A stretch of DNA of 64,000 bases from Candidatus Gastranaerophilales bacterium. GTDB lineage: Bacteria; Cyanobacteriota; Vampirovibrionia; Gastranaerophilales; Gastranaerophilaceae. Below, piece by piece: positions 1-6,173 of this stretch (position 1 is its first letter; every line of letters begins with the position of its first letter). The stretch is taken from contig CALUWH010000002.1 of the NCBI GenBank assembly GCA_944324435.1, positions 105,028-169,027 on the forward strand, written 5' to 3'. The notes beneath the pieces were generated by a model. That model was not told where the DNA came from. It was given only the letters and a program-made list of their open reading frames with translations, and made no database searches. A program made the translations under genes and the position numbers.

Positions 1-58
1 CAAATTCGTCGTTAAATGCAGATTTAACTGTTTTCCTTTCTTTAGAGATAAGTTTCAT
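1..58 (-). CDS. 5' end of an unidentified gene (runs off the left edge)
   Basis: An ATG on the minus strand (58..56) is preceded at 7 nt by AGGAG (66-70) and opens a frame of 19 codons to the window edge, starting MKLISKERKTVKSAF. Nothing in so short a piece identifies a family. The good ribosome binding site and the empty 200 bp upstream make a real gene start likely. Confidence 0.55.
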   Translation of the reverse strand, partial: MKLISKERKTVKSAFNDEF

Positions 59-258
59 TTGTACACTCCTATTTTTGCTAACACACATATATAAACACAA
101 GCCGGTTTTTGAATAATTGATTTTTGCCGATACTTCAGTTAATTTCTACACTTTTTAATGCCCATATTGTAACACAAAAAAGCAGTTCTGACAATGTCAA
201 TGTAACGAAATGTTATAAGGTTAACGAAAAACTATTCTTTAGGATTAGGAGTATTTAA

Positions 259-642
259 CTAATTTAGAAAGAAGTTTAACCTTTCTTTAAAACAAGAATC
301 ATCCATAATGCAATCCTGTTTCAGATAACGCGTAATCCTTCCTCTGTCTTTGAAAAGAAGAACATAAGGCAGATTCGGATATATAGTATATTTCTGGTTG
401 AATCCTAAGGCTTCATTAGTTGCAATATCAATTTTTGTAAAATTATATCTGTCGCCGTATTGCTCAGCCATGCTGTCATACACCTGCTTAATCTGGTCAA
501 CATTGCTGGCCCAAGGTGCGTGAATGAGCACTGCAACTGGTTTTGATTGCGACATTGCTTCATCAAAAGATAAAGCATTTGCCTTTTGTAAAGAAACAAC
601 TACAGTTGAGAATAAAAATAATAATGTCAAAAATTTTTTCAT
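259..642 (-). CDS. Secreted thioredoxin-fold protein without the CxxC active site
   Basis: A 127-residue protein with a cleavable-looking signal peptide (MKKFLTLLFLFSTVVVSLQ, ending near ANA), so it is probably periplasmic or membrane-anchored. The remainder has a thioredoxin-like outline: beta strand plus APWASN where thioredoxins have APWCxxC, then a KIDIATNEALGFNQKYTIYPNLPYVLLF segment matching the usual strand-helix-cis-Pro region. Both redox cysteines are therefore absent; the only two cysteines are close together near the C-terminus (DCIMDDSC). A classical disulfide reductase role is unlikely. Two ATGs are adjacent; AGGAG lies 6 nt before the second (642) but only 3 nt before the first, so I chose the second. 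It follows fabI on the same strand after about 60 nt. Function unknown. Confidence 0.75.
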   Translation of the reverse strand: MKKFLTLLFLFSTVVVSLQKANALSFDEAMSQSKPVAVLIHAPWASNVDQIKQVYDSMAEQYGDRYNFTKIDIATNEALGFNQKYTIYPNLPYVLLFKDRGRITRYLKQDCIMDDSCFKERLNFFLN

Positions 643-703
643 CATAAACTCCTATATAAGCGGCCGAACTTATAGAAAGTCCGGCCAATCAGTGTAACTA
701 AAA

Positions 704-1504
704 CTATTCCTTTGATAAAATATCCATTTCCTCAGCAGAAGCGTAAGCAGAGCGGCAGCCGCAATCACAGTAAATAACTTCCCCTGTAGTACCGCTTGAC
801 AGGTCTGAAGCAAGATACAAACCGGCCTTACCTACGTCTTCCAAAGATACATTTCTATTTAAAGGCGCCCTTAATACGGCAGCTTTAAGCATTTTTGAGA
901 ATCCGCTTATTCCCATAGAAGCAAGCGTTTTAACCGGTCCTGATGACAGGCAGTTTACCCTGATACCCTTAGGCCCTAAATCTACTGCCAAAAATCTCAT
1001 TGCGGATTCAAGAGCAGCCTTTGCAACACCCATTACATTATAACTTGGAACTGAAAGAATTGAGCCGAGATATGTAAGAGCAAAAATAGAGCTTCCTTCA
1101 TTCATAATAGGTTCGGCGTGGCGGCAAATTGTGACTAAAGAATAAGCGCTGACTCCGAGTGCAATATCCCAGCCTTCTTTTGAAGTATCAACAAATCTGC
1201 CCATAAGATCTTCTTTTGGTGCAAAAGCAACAGCGTGCACTACAAAATCTAATTTACCGTAAATTTTTTCACATTCTTTGAAAACAGCTTCCACTTCGTC
1301 TTCTTTTGTAACATCACAGCTCATAATCAATTTTGCGTTCATGCCTTCTGCAATAGGGCGAACCCTTTTTTCCATAGCTTCACCTGCATAAGTAAATGCA
1401 ATATCAGCACCGGCATCATACAACTGTTTAGCTATGCCGTATGCAATCCCATGGGTGTTAGAAACCCCAAAAATTACGCCCTTTTTACCTTTCATTAAAT
1501 CCAT
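704..1504 (-). CDS. fabI: Enoyl-[acyl-carrier-protein] reductase (NADH), FabI type
   Basis: Performs the last reduction of each fatty-acid elongation cycle, trans-2-enoyl-ACP to acyl-ACP, in the cytoplasm. It is a 266-residue SDR-fold protein of normal FabI length. The nucleotide-binding N-terminus GVSNTHGIAYGIA is the FabI variant of the Rossmann motif, and the catalytic set Tyr145, Tyr155 and Lys162 sits in TYLGSILSVPSYNVMGVAK. The HAVAFAP segment carries Ala at the position equivalent to E. coli Gly93, a normal variant in many FabI proteins. AGGAG lies 8 nt before the ATG. It is transcribed alone or with the thioredoxin-like gene, away from the fabH-fabD-fabG genes at 16-20 kb, so the pathway genes are dispersed. 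Confidence 0.97.
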   Translation of the reverse strand: MDLMKGKKGVIFGVSNTHGIAYGIAKQLYDAGADIAFTYAGEAMEKRVRPIAEGMNAKLIMSCDVTKEDEVEAVFKECEKIYGKLDFVVHAVAFAPKEDLMGRFVDTSKEGWDIALGVSAYSLVTICRHAEPIMNEGSSIFALTYLGSILSVPSYNVMGVAKAALESAMRFLAVDLGPKGIRVNCLSSGPVKTLASMGISGFSKMLKAAVLRAPLNRNVSLEDVGKAGLYLASDLSSGTTGEVIYCDCGCRSAYASAEEMDILSKE

Positions 1505-1618
1505 CGATTAAACTCCTCTTACCTAATCTTACTACAAACTAAAGGATAACAAAAACACGCTTTAAAATCAAACGAAAAACATAAGCATATTTTGGGGTAA
1601 ATGTATTTTGGGCTGGTT

Positions 1619-1829
1619 GGCGGAGACTACAAGACTGTTTCAAAATTCCACGTCCGCCTAAGAATTTCTGCTACAGGCTAGTACGCGAGGGCTGGGCTGG
1701 AAGGTAAGTGCTACAAGAGTTCCAGAAAGCGAAAATTTTGCAAAATTTTGGCAAAAATGAGAAGATTTTTCATTTTTTCAAAAAGAGCGCCTCTTCACAA
1801 ACCCAGTGATATATGCTATCATGGATGTC
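1619..1829 (+). repeat. Long intergenic repeat, copy 1 (upstream of prepilin 1)
   Basis: About 210 bp that recur with high similarity and in the same orientation at 63509-63720. Blocks shared almost without change include CACGTCCGCCTAAGAATTTC, GTACGCGAGGGCTGGGCTGG and CAAACCCAGTGATATATGC. The left end forms a GGCGGA/TCCGCC hairpin (1619-1624 with 1653-1658) around a TTCAAAAT segment that resembles the 3' end of a tRNA. The right end holds a promoter framed by the arms GAGCGCCTC (1785-1793) and GAGGCGCTC (1830-1838). No open reading frame is preserved between the copies, so it is non-coding. Nothing else is seen between fabI and 1619. Confidence 0.85.
1794..1822 (+). promoter_or_regulatory. 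Sigma70-like promoter inside the repeat, reading into prepilin 1
   Basis: TTCACA (1794-1799), a 17-bp spacer and TATCAT (1817-1822). Each box matches the consensus at five of six bases. The same 29 bp are identical in the right-hand repeat copy (63680-63708). The expected start is about 1829, so the transcript would begin just before the 17-bp palindrome and reach the prepilin ATG after about 77 nt. Confidence 0.6.
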
Positions 1830-1834
1830 GAGGC

Positions 1835-1871
1835 GCTCACATGTAACACAATACTTGTGTTACATGTGAGC
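1835..1871. repeat. Perfect 17-bp palindrome between promoter and prepilin 1
   Basis: Arms GCTCACATGTAACACAA (1835-1851) and TTGTGTTACATGTGAGC (1855-1871) with a 3-nt centre. Its first bases overlap the GAGGCGCTC arm at 1830-1838, so the two hairpins exclude each other. The TAACACAA core recurs as palindromes at 3511-3532, 63445-63472 and 63730-63751, always beside a prepilin gene. Candidate recombination site or repressor operator. There is no T-tract, so it is not a terminator. Confidence 0.85.
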
Positions 1872-1905
1872 AAAATAGAAGAGATGAAAAGAGAGGAATA
1901 GTTTG

Positions 1906-3372
1906 ATGAGAAAACGCGGTTTTACTTTAGCAGAACTGTTAATAGTTCTCGGAATTGCAGGTGTTGTTGCAGCAGTTATACTTCCTGCAATAAACGGATT
2001 AATGCCGGATAAAACTAAGATTAATTATCTGAAAGTATATGATGAGTTAGGCAGTAATATTAAATCAATGGTTGCAGATACTTCATTGTTTCCAATACTT
2101 CTCAAAGAAGGAAGCACGGATATTGATGTAAGCAAATATCCGCTTGTAAATAACTCTCAGCCATTAAAGGCACCTTTTAAGGATGATACAAAATATTCAG
2201 GAGATAATAAGCTTTGTAATTTGCTTGCGCATACTTTTGGTGTGGATTCCTGCAATACAACTTCTTATCCTGACAAATCATCTTTCACAACATCAAACGG
2301 CATGGAGTGGTGGATAAGTCAGACAAAGAGAGAAATTGATACAGCGGAAAACAAAATATCTTATCAGACAGACATATATGTAGATGTGGATTCTTCAAAG
2401 AAATCTTCAAATTGTATGTATGGAGAGGAGAATTGCAAACAGCCTGACAGGTTTAAGTTTTTACTTGCTGCGGATGGGAGATTAGTCCCTGCTGATCCTG
2501 TAGGCGTACATTATATTAATACGAGGAAGAATCTTTTAAAGAAGAAATTTGATGTTGAGGGAAATGTTTTAGCAAGTTTAGATGATAAAATGTTTGAGGA
2601 TGATCCGATTGAGGAAACCCCTTCTACACCTACACCGGATCCTACTCCAACACCAACACCAACACCAACGCCGACTCCTGAGCCGGATCCGGAACCGGAC
2701 ATTCCTGTTTATGTGCCGGATCCTGAACCGGAAGTTATTGATCCGTGCAGCAGTAGGTTCCAAGGTGGTGGTATCGGACCATTATATATGCAATGTTTGA
2801 GCCATCCCTCTATCTATCCAGATAGGTATGCTAAATTTGGAAAAGCAATGAAAAGCAGTGATTTTACAAAAGATATTAATGAATACTGGAGTCAACTAAC
2901 TGAGCCTGCTGCTACGACTGTTACTGTTTCTATTTACATTGATCGTGTAAGGGTCTTTCCCCGAAATATCGGAGCTTATATTGATTTAGGGATGACCGAT
3001 TGTTATTATAGGCCGGGGGTAAGTGTTTCAGGTTTTTGTATAAACAAATATTCAGCAGCTGTATCAGCGTGGAGCAGTCCTTTTGCGACTTGTACTTACA
3101 GGGCCGGCAGTAGGATGTGTGATATGTCTATCGCATATAATCCATTTCAGTCCTTACCAGGAAATGTTGATAATTGCGAGGCATATCCATCCAAAGCAGA
3201 CTGTACATACGATTTAACATCTATTGACCTTTCAATTGCTGATATAAGTCCAAGGTATGACAGTACAAATATTTATTATTCTTATGACTGGGGCGGCTAT
3301 AATGTCTATCCAAGCACAGTATATTCCTGGCTGACGAATGGCGGAAGCGGAAGCGGTGAGTTTATAAAATAA
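1906..3372 (+). CDS. Large type IV prepilin-like protein (prepilin 1)
   Basis: A 488-residue protein with a class III prepilin leader: MRKRG|FTLAELLIVLGIAGVVAAVI, predicted cleavage after Gly5, Phe+1 and Glu+5 (residue 10), then a hydrophobic helix to about residue 30. Residues 30-220 are nearly the same as in prepilin 2 (61806-63404). A Pro/Thr linker of (PT)n and PEPD repeats follows at about 238-275, then a cysteine-containing C-terminal domain that is only distantly similar to that of prepilin 2. At this length it is more like a minor or adhesive pilin/pseudopilin than a major pilin subunit. ATG 1906 is preferred over the TTG just before it because AGAGAGGAA is spaced correctly and the same GAATAGTTTGATG start context occurs in prepilin 2. 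A promoter and a long palindrome lie immediately upstream. Confidence 0.9.
   Translation: MRKRGFTLAELLIVLGIAGVVAAVILPAINGLMPDKTKINYLKVYDELGSNIKSMVADTSLFPILLKEGSTDIDVSKYPLVNNSQPLKAPFKDDTKYSGDNKLCNLLAHTFGVDSCNTTSYPDKSSFTTSNGMEWWISQTKREIDTAENKISYQTDIYVDVDSSKKSSNCMYGEENCKQPDRFKFLLAADGRLVPADPVGVHYINTRKNLLKKKFDVEGNVLASLDDKMFEDDPIEETPSTPTPDPTPTPTPTPTPTPEPDPEPDIPVYVPDPEPEVIDPCSSRFQGGGIGPLYMQCLSHPSIYPDRYAKFGKAMKSSDFTKDINEYWSQLTEPAATTVTVSIYIDRVRVFPRNIGAYIDLGMTDCYYRPGVSVSGFCINKYSAAVSAWSSPFATCTYRAGSRMCDMSIAYNPFQSLPGNVDNCEAYPSKADCTYDLTSIDLSIADISPRYDSTNIYYSYDWGGYNVYPSTVYSWLTNGGSGSGEFIK
2645..2670 (+). repeat. ACCAAC microsatellite in the Pro/Thr linker
   Basis: Several tandem CCAACA/ACCAAC hexamers encode the Thr-Pro repeat of prepilin 1. 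The unit is 6 bp, so copy-number changes by slippage would alter linker length without shifting the frame. Confidence 0.7.
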
Positions 3373-3380
3373 TTTGTAGA

Positions 3381-3419
3381 AATTAACCTGCTTGACGCCT
3401 GTCTGGCAGGTTAATTTTT
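3381..3419 (+). terminator. Terminator of prepilin 1
   Basis: Arms AATTAACCTGC (3381-3391) and GCAGGTTAATT (3406-3416) are perfect, followed by TTTTA. It begins 9 bp after the prepilin stop. Confidence 0.85.
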
Positions 3420-3507
3420 ATGATATTTCATCACCATCTTTATTCAAAAATGCTGATTGTAAAGTGGTGTAACTTGAAGATGACTTGTTTAACCAATAAT
3501 AGTAGAC

Positions 3508-3594
3508 ATGTAACACAATACATATTGTGTTATACAAAAGAGCTCTTCGACTTCCAAGAATATATCACTGGGTTTGCGAAAAGTTATAGGCGTA
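3508..3594 (-). repeat. Truncated, inverted copy of the prepilin promoter repeat
   Basis: Read on the minus strand, 3594-3533 resembles the last part of the repeat at 1785-1838: CGCAAACCCAGTGATATAT is kept, followed by a degenerate TTCTTGGAAGTCGAAGAGCTC. The -10 equivalent is lost. It ends in a palindrome, TAACACAATA (3511-3520) and TATTGTGTTA (3523-3532) with a 2-nt centre. Prepilin 1 is therefore bracketed by inverted copies of the same element. The remaining bases up to wecB show only its promoter. Confidence 0.7.
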
Positions 3595-3642
3595 CACTTC
3601 ATTTTATTTACACAGATAATATCGGCTAAAAAAATTTTATTG

Positions 3643-3648
3643 TATAAT
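3643..3648 (+). promoter_or_regulatory. -10 box for leaderless wecB
   Basis: TATAAT ends 7 nt before the wecB ATG, with no Shine-Dalgarno sequence between. Transcription would start at or next to the A of the ATG. No convincing -35 box is seen. Confidence 0.5.
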
Positions 3649-3655
3649 TATTCTT

Positions 3656-4771
3656 ATGAAAAATATTATTTTTATCTTTGGAACACGTCCGGAAATTATT
3701 AAGCTCGCACCTGTTATGCTCGAAATGAAGAAGTATCCGGCTGATTATAATCTTATTATTTGCAATACTGAACAGCAAAAAGAGTTGTCTAACCAAACAC
3801 TGGCTTACTTTGGATTAAAAGCTGATATTAATCTGGACTGTATGAGGGAAAATCAGTCTTTGCCCTCTATACAGGCCCGAATCTTAACTTCTCTGGACAA
3901 GGTTTTTTGTGAAAACAAAATTGATGCCACAATTGTTCAGGGTGATACAATGACAGTTTTGTGCGGAGCTCTGACCAGTTTTTATCACAAAATTCCTGTC
4001 TTGCATGTAGAAGCAGGACTGCGTTCTTATGATATTTATGAGCCATTTCCTGAAGAGGTTATGAGGCAAATGACCTCCAGAGTTGCAGCTCTGCATTTTG
4101 CCCCTACGGAGATTAATAAGCAGGCTTTGTTAAAAGAAAATATTGACGAAAATAAAATTCATGTTGTTGGTAATACCGTAATCGATGCTCTATTTTGCTT
4201 ATCTGAAAGTGTTGTTGAGGAGTCAAAGAGATTTTATGAAGAAAAAGGGATTCCTGTTGATGACAAGATGGTATTGATTACTGCTCACCGAAGGGAAAAT
4301 CATGGTGCGAGAATTGACAGAATTATTGATGCTATTGAATATCTGGCAAAAAAATATATCGACCATAAATTTGTAATCCCCGTGCATCCGAATCCGAATG
4401 TAAAAAACAAGATTTATGACAGGCTGAGCGGTTTGGATAATATTCATCTTCTGCCGCCGCTTGATTACCCGTATCTTGTCTACCTTATGAAAAACGCAAA
4501 GCTGATATTAACGGATTCCGGCGGAATACAAGAAGAAGCTCCTTCTTTTGCCTGTCCGACTCTTGTTATGAGATATGAAACAGAGCGAAAAGAAGGTATT
4601 GAAGCAGGCGTTTCCAAACTGGTCGGAGCTGATTACGACAAGATTATCCAAGAAAGCGAGAAGGTTCTTGATTCTACAAAGGAAAACTCTAGGCTAAAAG
4701 CCCAAAATCCTTATGGTGACGGAACTGCTTCTGTTAAAATTGAAAATATTATCCGTAAATATTTCGTATAG
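3656..4771 (+). CDS. wecB: UDP-N-acetylglucosamine 2-epimerase (non-hydrolysing)
   Basis: Interconverts UDP-GlcNAc and UDP-ManNAc, supplying ManNAc residues for surface polysaccharide. The 371-residue length is typical. Family signatures are complete: GTRPEIIKLAP at 9-19, VQGDTMTVL with Asp97, HVEAGLRS with Glu119, PFPEEVMRQMTS at 130-141, AHRREN with His211, HPNP, and the UDP-binding DSGGIQEEAP. No transmembrane segment or signal peptide, so cytosolic. It stands alone between the prepilin repeat and a converging protease gene, and appears to be leaderless. The sugar pathway it feeds cannot be told from this window, although heptose-kinase and O-antigen-ligase genes lie elsewhere in it. Confidence 0.95.
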   Translation: MKNIIFIFGTRPEIIKLAPVMLEMKKYPADYNLIICNTEQQKELSNQTLAYFGLKADINLDCMRENQSLPSIQARILTSLDKVFCENKIDATIVQGDTMTVLCGALTSFYHKIPVLHVEAGLRSYDIYEPFPEEVMRQMTSRVAALHFAPTEINKQALLKENIDENKIHVVGNTVIDALFCLSESVVEESKRFYEEKGIPVDDKMVLITAHRRENHGARIDRIIDAIEYLAKKYIDHKFVIPVHPNPNVKNKIYDRLSGLDNIHLLPPLDYPYLVYLMKNAKLILTDSGGIQEEAPSFACPTLVMRYETERKEGIEAGVSKLVGADYDKIIQESEKVLDSTKENSRLKAQNPYGDGTASVKIENIIRKYFV

Positions 4772-4786
4772 TAAATCAATTCCAGC

Positions 4787-5335
4787 CTAGTGATATTTAT
4801 TATACAAAAGCTTCATGTCCTCGTCTGTTAAATACTGCAAGGAGTCTAAATCATAAGGGTACATTATACTTCCTTTGTTAGCAGAGTGACCCAAACCGAT
4901 GGCATGCCCTGCTTCATGAAGCATAACTCCATAAATATGGTCTTTAGGACGTGTAACTATTTTCCTTACATACTGTCCGCCATCAAAAGTCCGTAAATAT
5001 TCTTTTGTGCCAATCGTAACAAAGGCTTTATAATACTGACCGCCCCTAACCATTGTCTCAGTACAGCCTACAGCTCCGGCATCATTACAATTTGCGACAA
5101 AGTCAACAAATTCAACTTCAATGTTGGCGCTGCTCGGACTGCTTACAAACTTAAAACGCACCAAAGATTTCGAACGATCTTCCCACGCTTCAAACGCCTG
5201 TTTCATAAGTTTACTCATATTACCGTACTCGGGTATATATACATATATCGGCAATCCTACCCAGCGAGGCTTTTCCAGTGCAAAACAAGTAATCGGTGTT
5301 AATAATAACAATATTAAAATTATAAACTTTTTCAT
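4787..5335 (-). CDS. Secreted matrixin-like zinc metalloprotease (metzincin)
   Basis: A 182-residue protein with signal peptide MKKFIILILLLLTPITCFA, so exported. The zinc motif HEAGHAIGLGH (residues 140-150) has the three His ligands, the catalytic Glu and the family Gly, and is followed by the Met-turn SIMYP (Met158). This fits the M10/matrixin-type clan. It is short, with no pro-domain cysteine switch and no C-terminal repeat domain. Two cysteines (NCNDAGAVGC) could form a disulfide. The start is placed at the ATG at 5335, not the ATG 27 nt upstream: a TTGACA-N18-TATAAT promoter puts its -10 box 7 nt before 5335, and the upstream ATG lies inside that promoter. The substrate is unknown; host or envelope proteins are possible. 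Confidence 0.88.
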   Translation of the reverse strand: MKKFIILILLLLTPITCFALEKPRWVGLPIYVYIPEYGNMSKLMKQAFEAWEDRSKSLVRFKFVSSPSSANIEVEFVDFVANCNDAGAVGCTETMVRGGQYYKAFVTIGTKEYLRTFDGGQYVRKIVTRPKDHIYGVMLHEAGHAIGLGHSANKGSIMYPYDLDSLQYLTDEDMKLLYNKYH

Positions 5336-5342
5336 ATTTTTA

Positions 5343-5372
5343 ATTATACTATTTGTATTCAAATACTGTCAA
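5343..5372 (-). promoter_or_regulatory. Consensus promoter of the metzincin gene (leaderless)
   Basis: On the minus strand TTGACA (5372-5367), 18-bp spacer, TATAAT (5348-5343), then 7 nt to the ATG. Both hexamers are perfect consensus. The clearest leaderless start in the window. Confidence 0.85.
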
Positions 5373-5454
5373 ATAATTACACAAATTTATATATTAAGTA
5401 TTGCAAAAATATAAAAATAGTGTTATTATATATATATCATTTTACGAGGTAATT

Positions 5455-5649
5455 ATGGATATAAGTTCAGTAAACGGAAGCGCCCTTACCCCCGAATTGC
5501 AGGCTGAGTATGCTGTAAAATGCATGAGTATGGCTCAGCAGTCAAGTTATGTTATAGGAGACCTTATTCAAGATACTGTTGAGATCTCGGCAGAAGCAAT
5601 GGCACGCTATACATCAGAAATAAATGCGAGCCTTGAAAGAATGGTTTAG
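5455..5649 (+). CDS. Small protein, possibly YjfB-like
   Basis: A 64-residue protein, MDISSVNGSALTPELQ..., mostly helical with an alternating hydrophobic pattern (AVKCMSMAQQSSYVIGDLIQ). The MDI start, short length and helical middle recall the 'putative motility protein' YjfB family, but the resemblance is weak and I would not assign it. ATG 5455 has GAGG 5 nt upstream. A strong terminator follows at once, so it is a single-gene unit. The short M-x-I-x-x-V start is shared by several unknown proteins in the window. Confidence 0.6.
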   Translation: MDISSVNGSALTPELQAEYAVKCMSMAQQSSYVIGDLIQDTVEISAEAMARYTSEINASLERMV

Positions 5650-5662
5650 AAAAGCAAAACCG

Positions 5663-5699
5663 TGCAAAAAATCCGGATTTAAAATCCGGATTTTTTGCA
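5663..5699 (+). terminator. Terminator of the 64-residue gene
   Basis: Two 18-nt arms (5663-5680 and 5682-5699), GC-rich at the ATCCGGAT core and rich in A/T at the base, giving a T-run on both strands. Confidence 0.85.
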
Positions 5700-5808
5700 T
5701 GAAATTTTTCAAATAAATAACCGTAGCAGCTAATAGTATTTATTAAAAAAATCAGGTTTAATATATGTATATTAAATCTTTTTCATACTTCCAGCTATTC
5801 TTAATTCC

Positions 5809-5836
5809 AAGAGCCTTCCTAGTGGCTCTTTTTTTT
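5809..5836 (+). terminator. Terminator-like hairpin with no gene directly upstream
   Basis: AAGAGCC (5809-5815) and GGCTCTT (5824-5830) followed by six more T. The 110 bp before it contain no convincing gene, so it may end a short non-coding RNA or be a second terminator. The rest of 5700-5922 shows nothing else. Confidence 0.6.
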
Positions 5837-5922
5837 GTATATAATTATTTTTTTGAATTGCCCGATAAAGTTATTGCACAAAAAAAAAATGTGTGATAGA
5901 ATTTGTAAAGAAAGGGGTGTTT

Positions 5923-6165
5923 ATGCTAGTTTCTGCAATTTCAGTTAATCATAATAAAGGCTATAATATCAGTAATAATATGCCGTTTTATAATAGCCGC
6001 AATAACGAAACAATTGGAGATACTGCATTTAATTCTTTAACCCCTTATACAAGTAAAAAGACGGCACCTGCAGAAAAATTTCCTCAAGTGTTTGATAATA
6101 TTAACGAATGGCAGAATTTTTGCCACAAACAGATTCTTGGCGGAAAGCTTAATGTAATTGCATAA
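5923..6165 (+). CDS. Small protein of unknown function upstream of ribF
   Basis: An 80-residue protein with an Asn-rich, disordered-looking N-terminus (MLVSAISVNHNKGYNISNN...) ending in MPFYNS, then a Lys/Pro stretch and a short C-terminal helix containing EWQNFCHKQ. No recognised domain. AAAGGGG is well spaced from ATG 5923, so it is preferred over the GTG at 5893. It ends 8 nt before ribF and is probably co-transcribed with it. Its N-terminus follows the pattern of the two AAA+ ATPases and the giant GH13 protein described below. Confidence 0.6.
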   Translation: MLVSAISVNHNKGYNISNNMPFYNSRNNETIGDTAFNSLTPYTSKKTAPAEKFPQVFDNINEWQNFCHKQILGGKLNVIA

Positions 6166-6173
6166 ATTTTGGT

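Noticed and set aside
704..1504. Triscosan-resistance substitution in FabI (Ala at the Gly93-equivalent)
   Set aside because: Ala is a normal residue at this position in many drug-sensitive FabI proteins.
1619..1660. Functional tRNA gene in the prepilin repeat
   Set aside because: Only a T-arm and acceptor-like part is present; no D-arm or anticodon arm fits in either copy.
1785..1838. Promoter inversion between the 9-bp GAGCGCCTC/GAGGCGCTC arms
   Set aside because: The enclosed 36 bp are too short for known invertases, and the arms are not intact in repeat copy 2; the TAACACAATA palindromes are better candidate sites.
2511..2800. Low-complexity open frames antisense or out of frame in the Pro/Thr linker of prepilin 1
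   Set aside because: Products of the PT-repeat DNA in other frames; no start signals.
5766..5894. About 42-codon frame after the 5.66-kb terminator
   Set aside because: It runs through a terminator hairpin and a poly-A tract, has no ribosome binding site, and its composition is that of AT-rich non-coding DNA.
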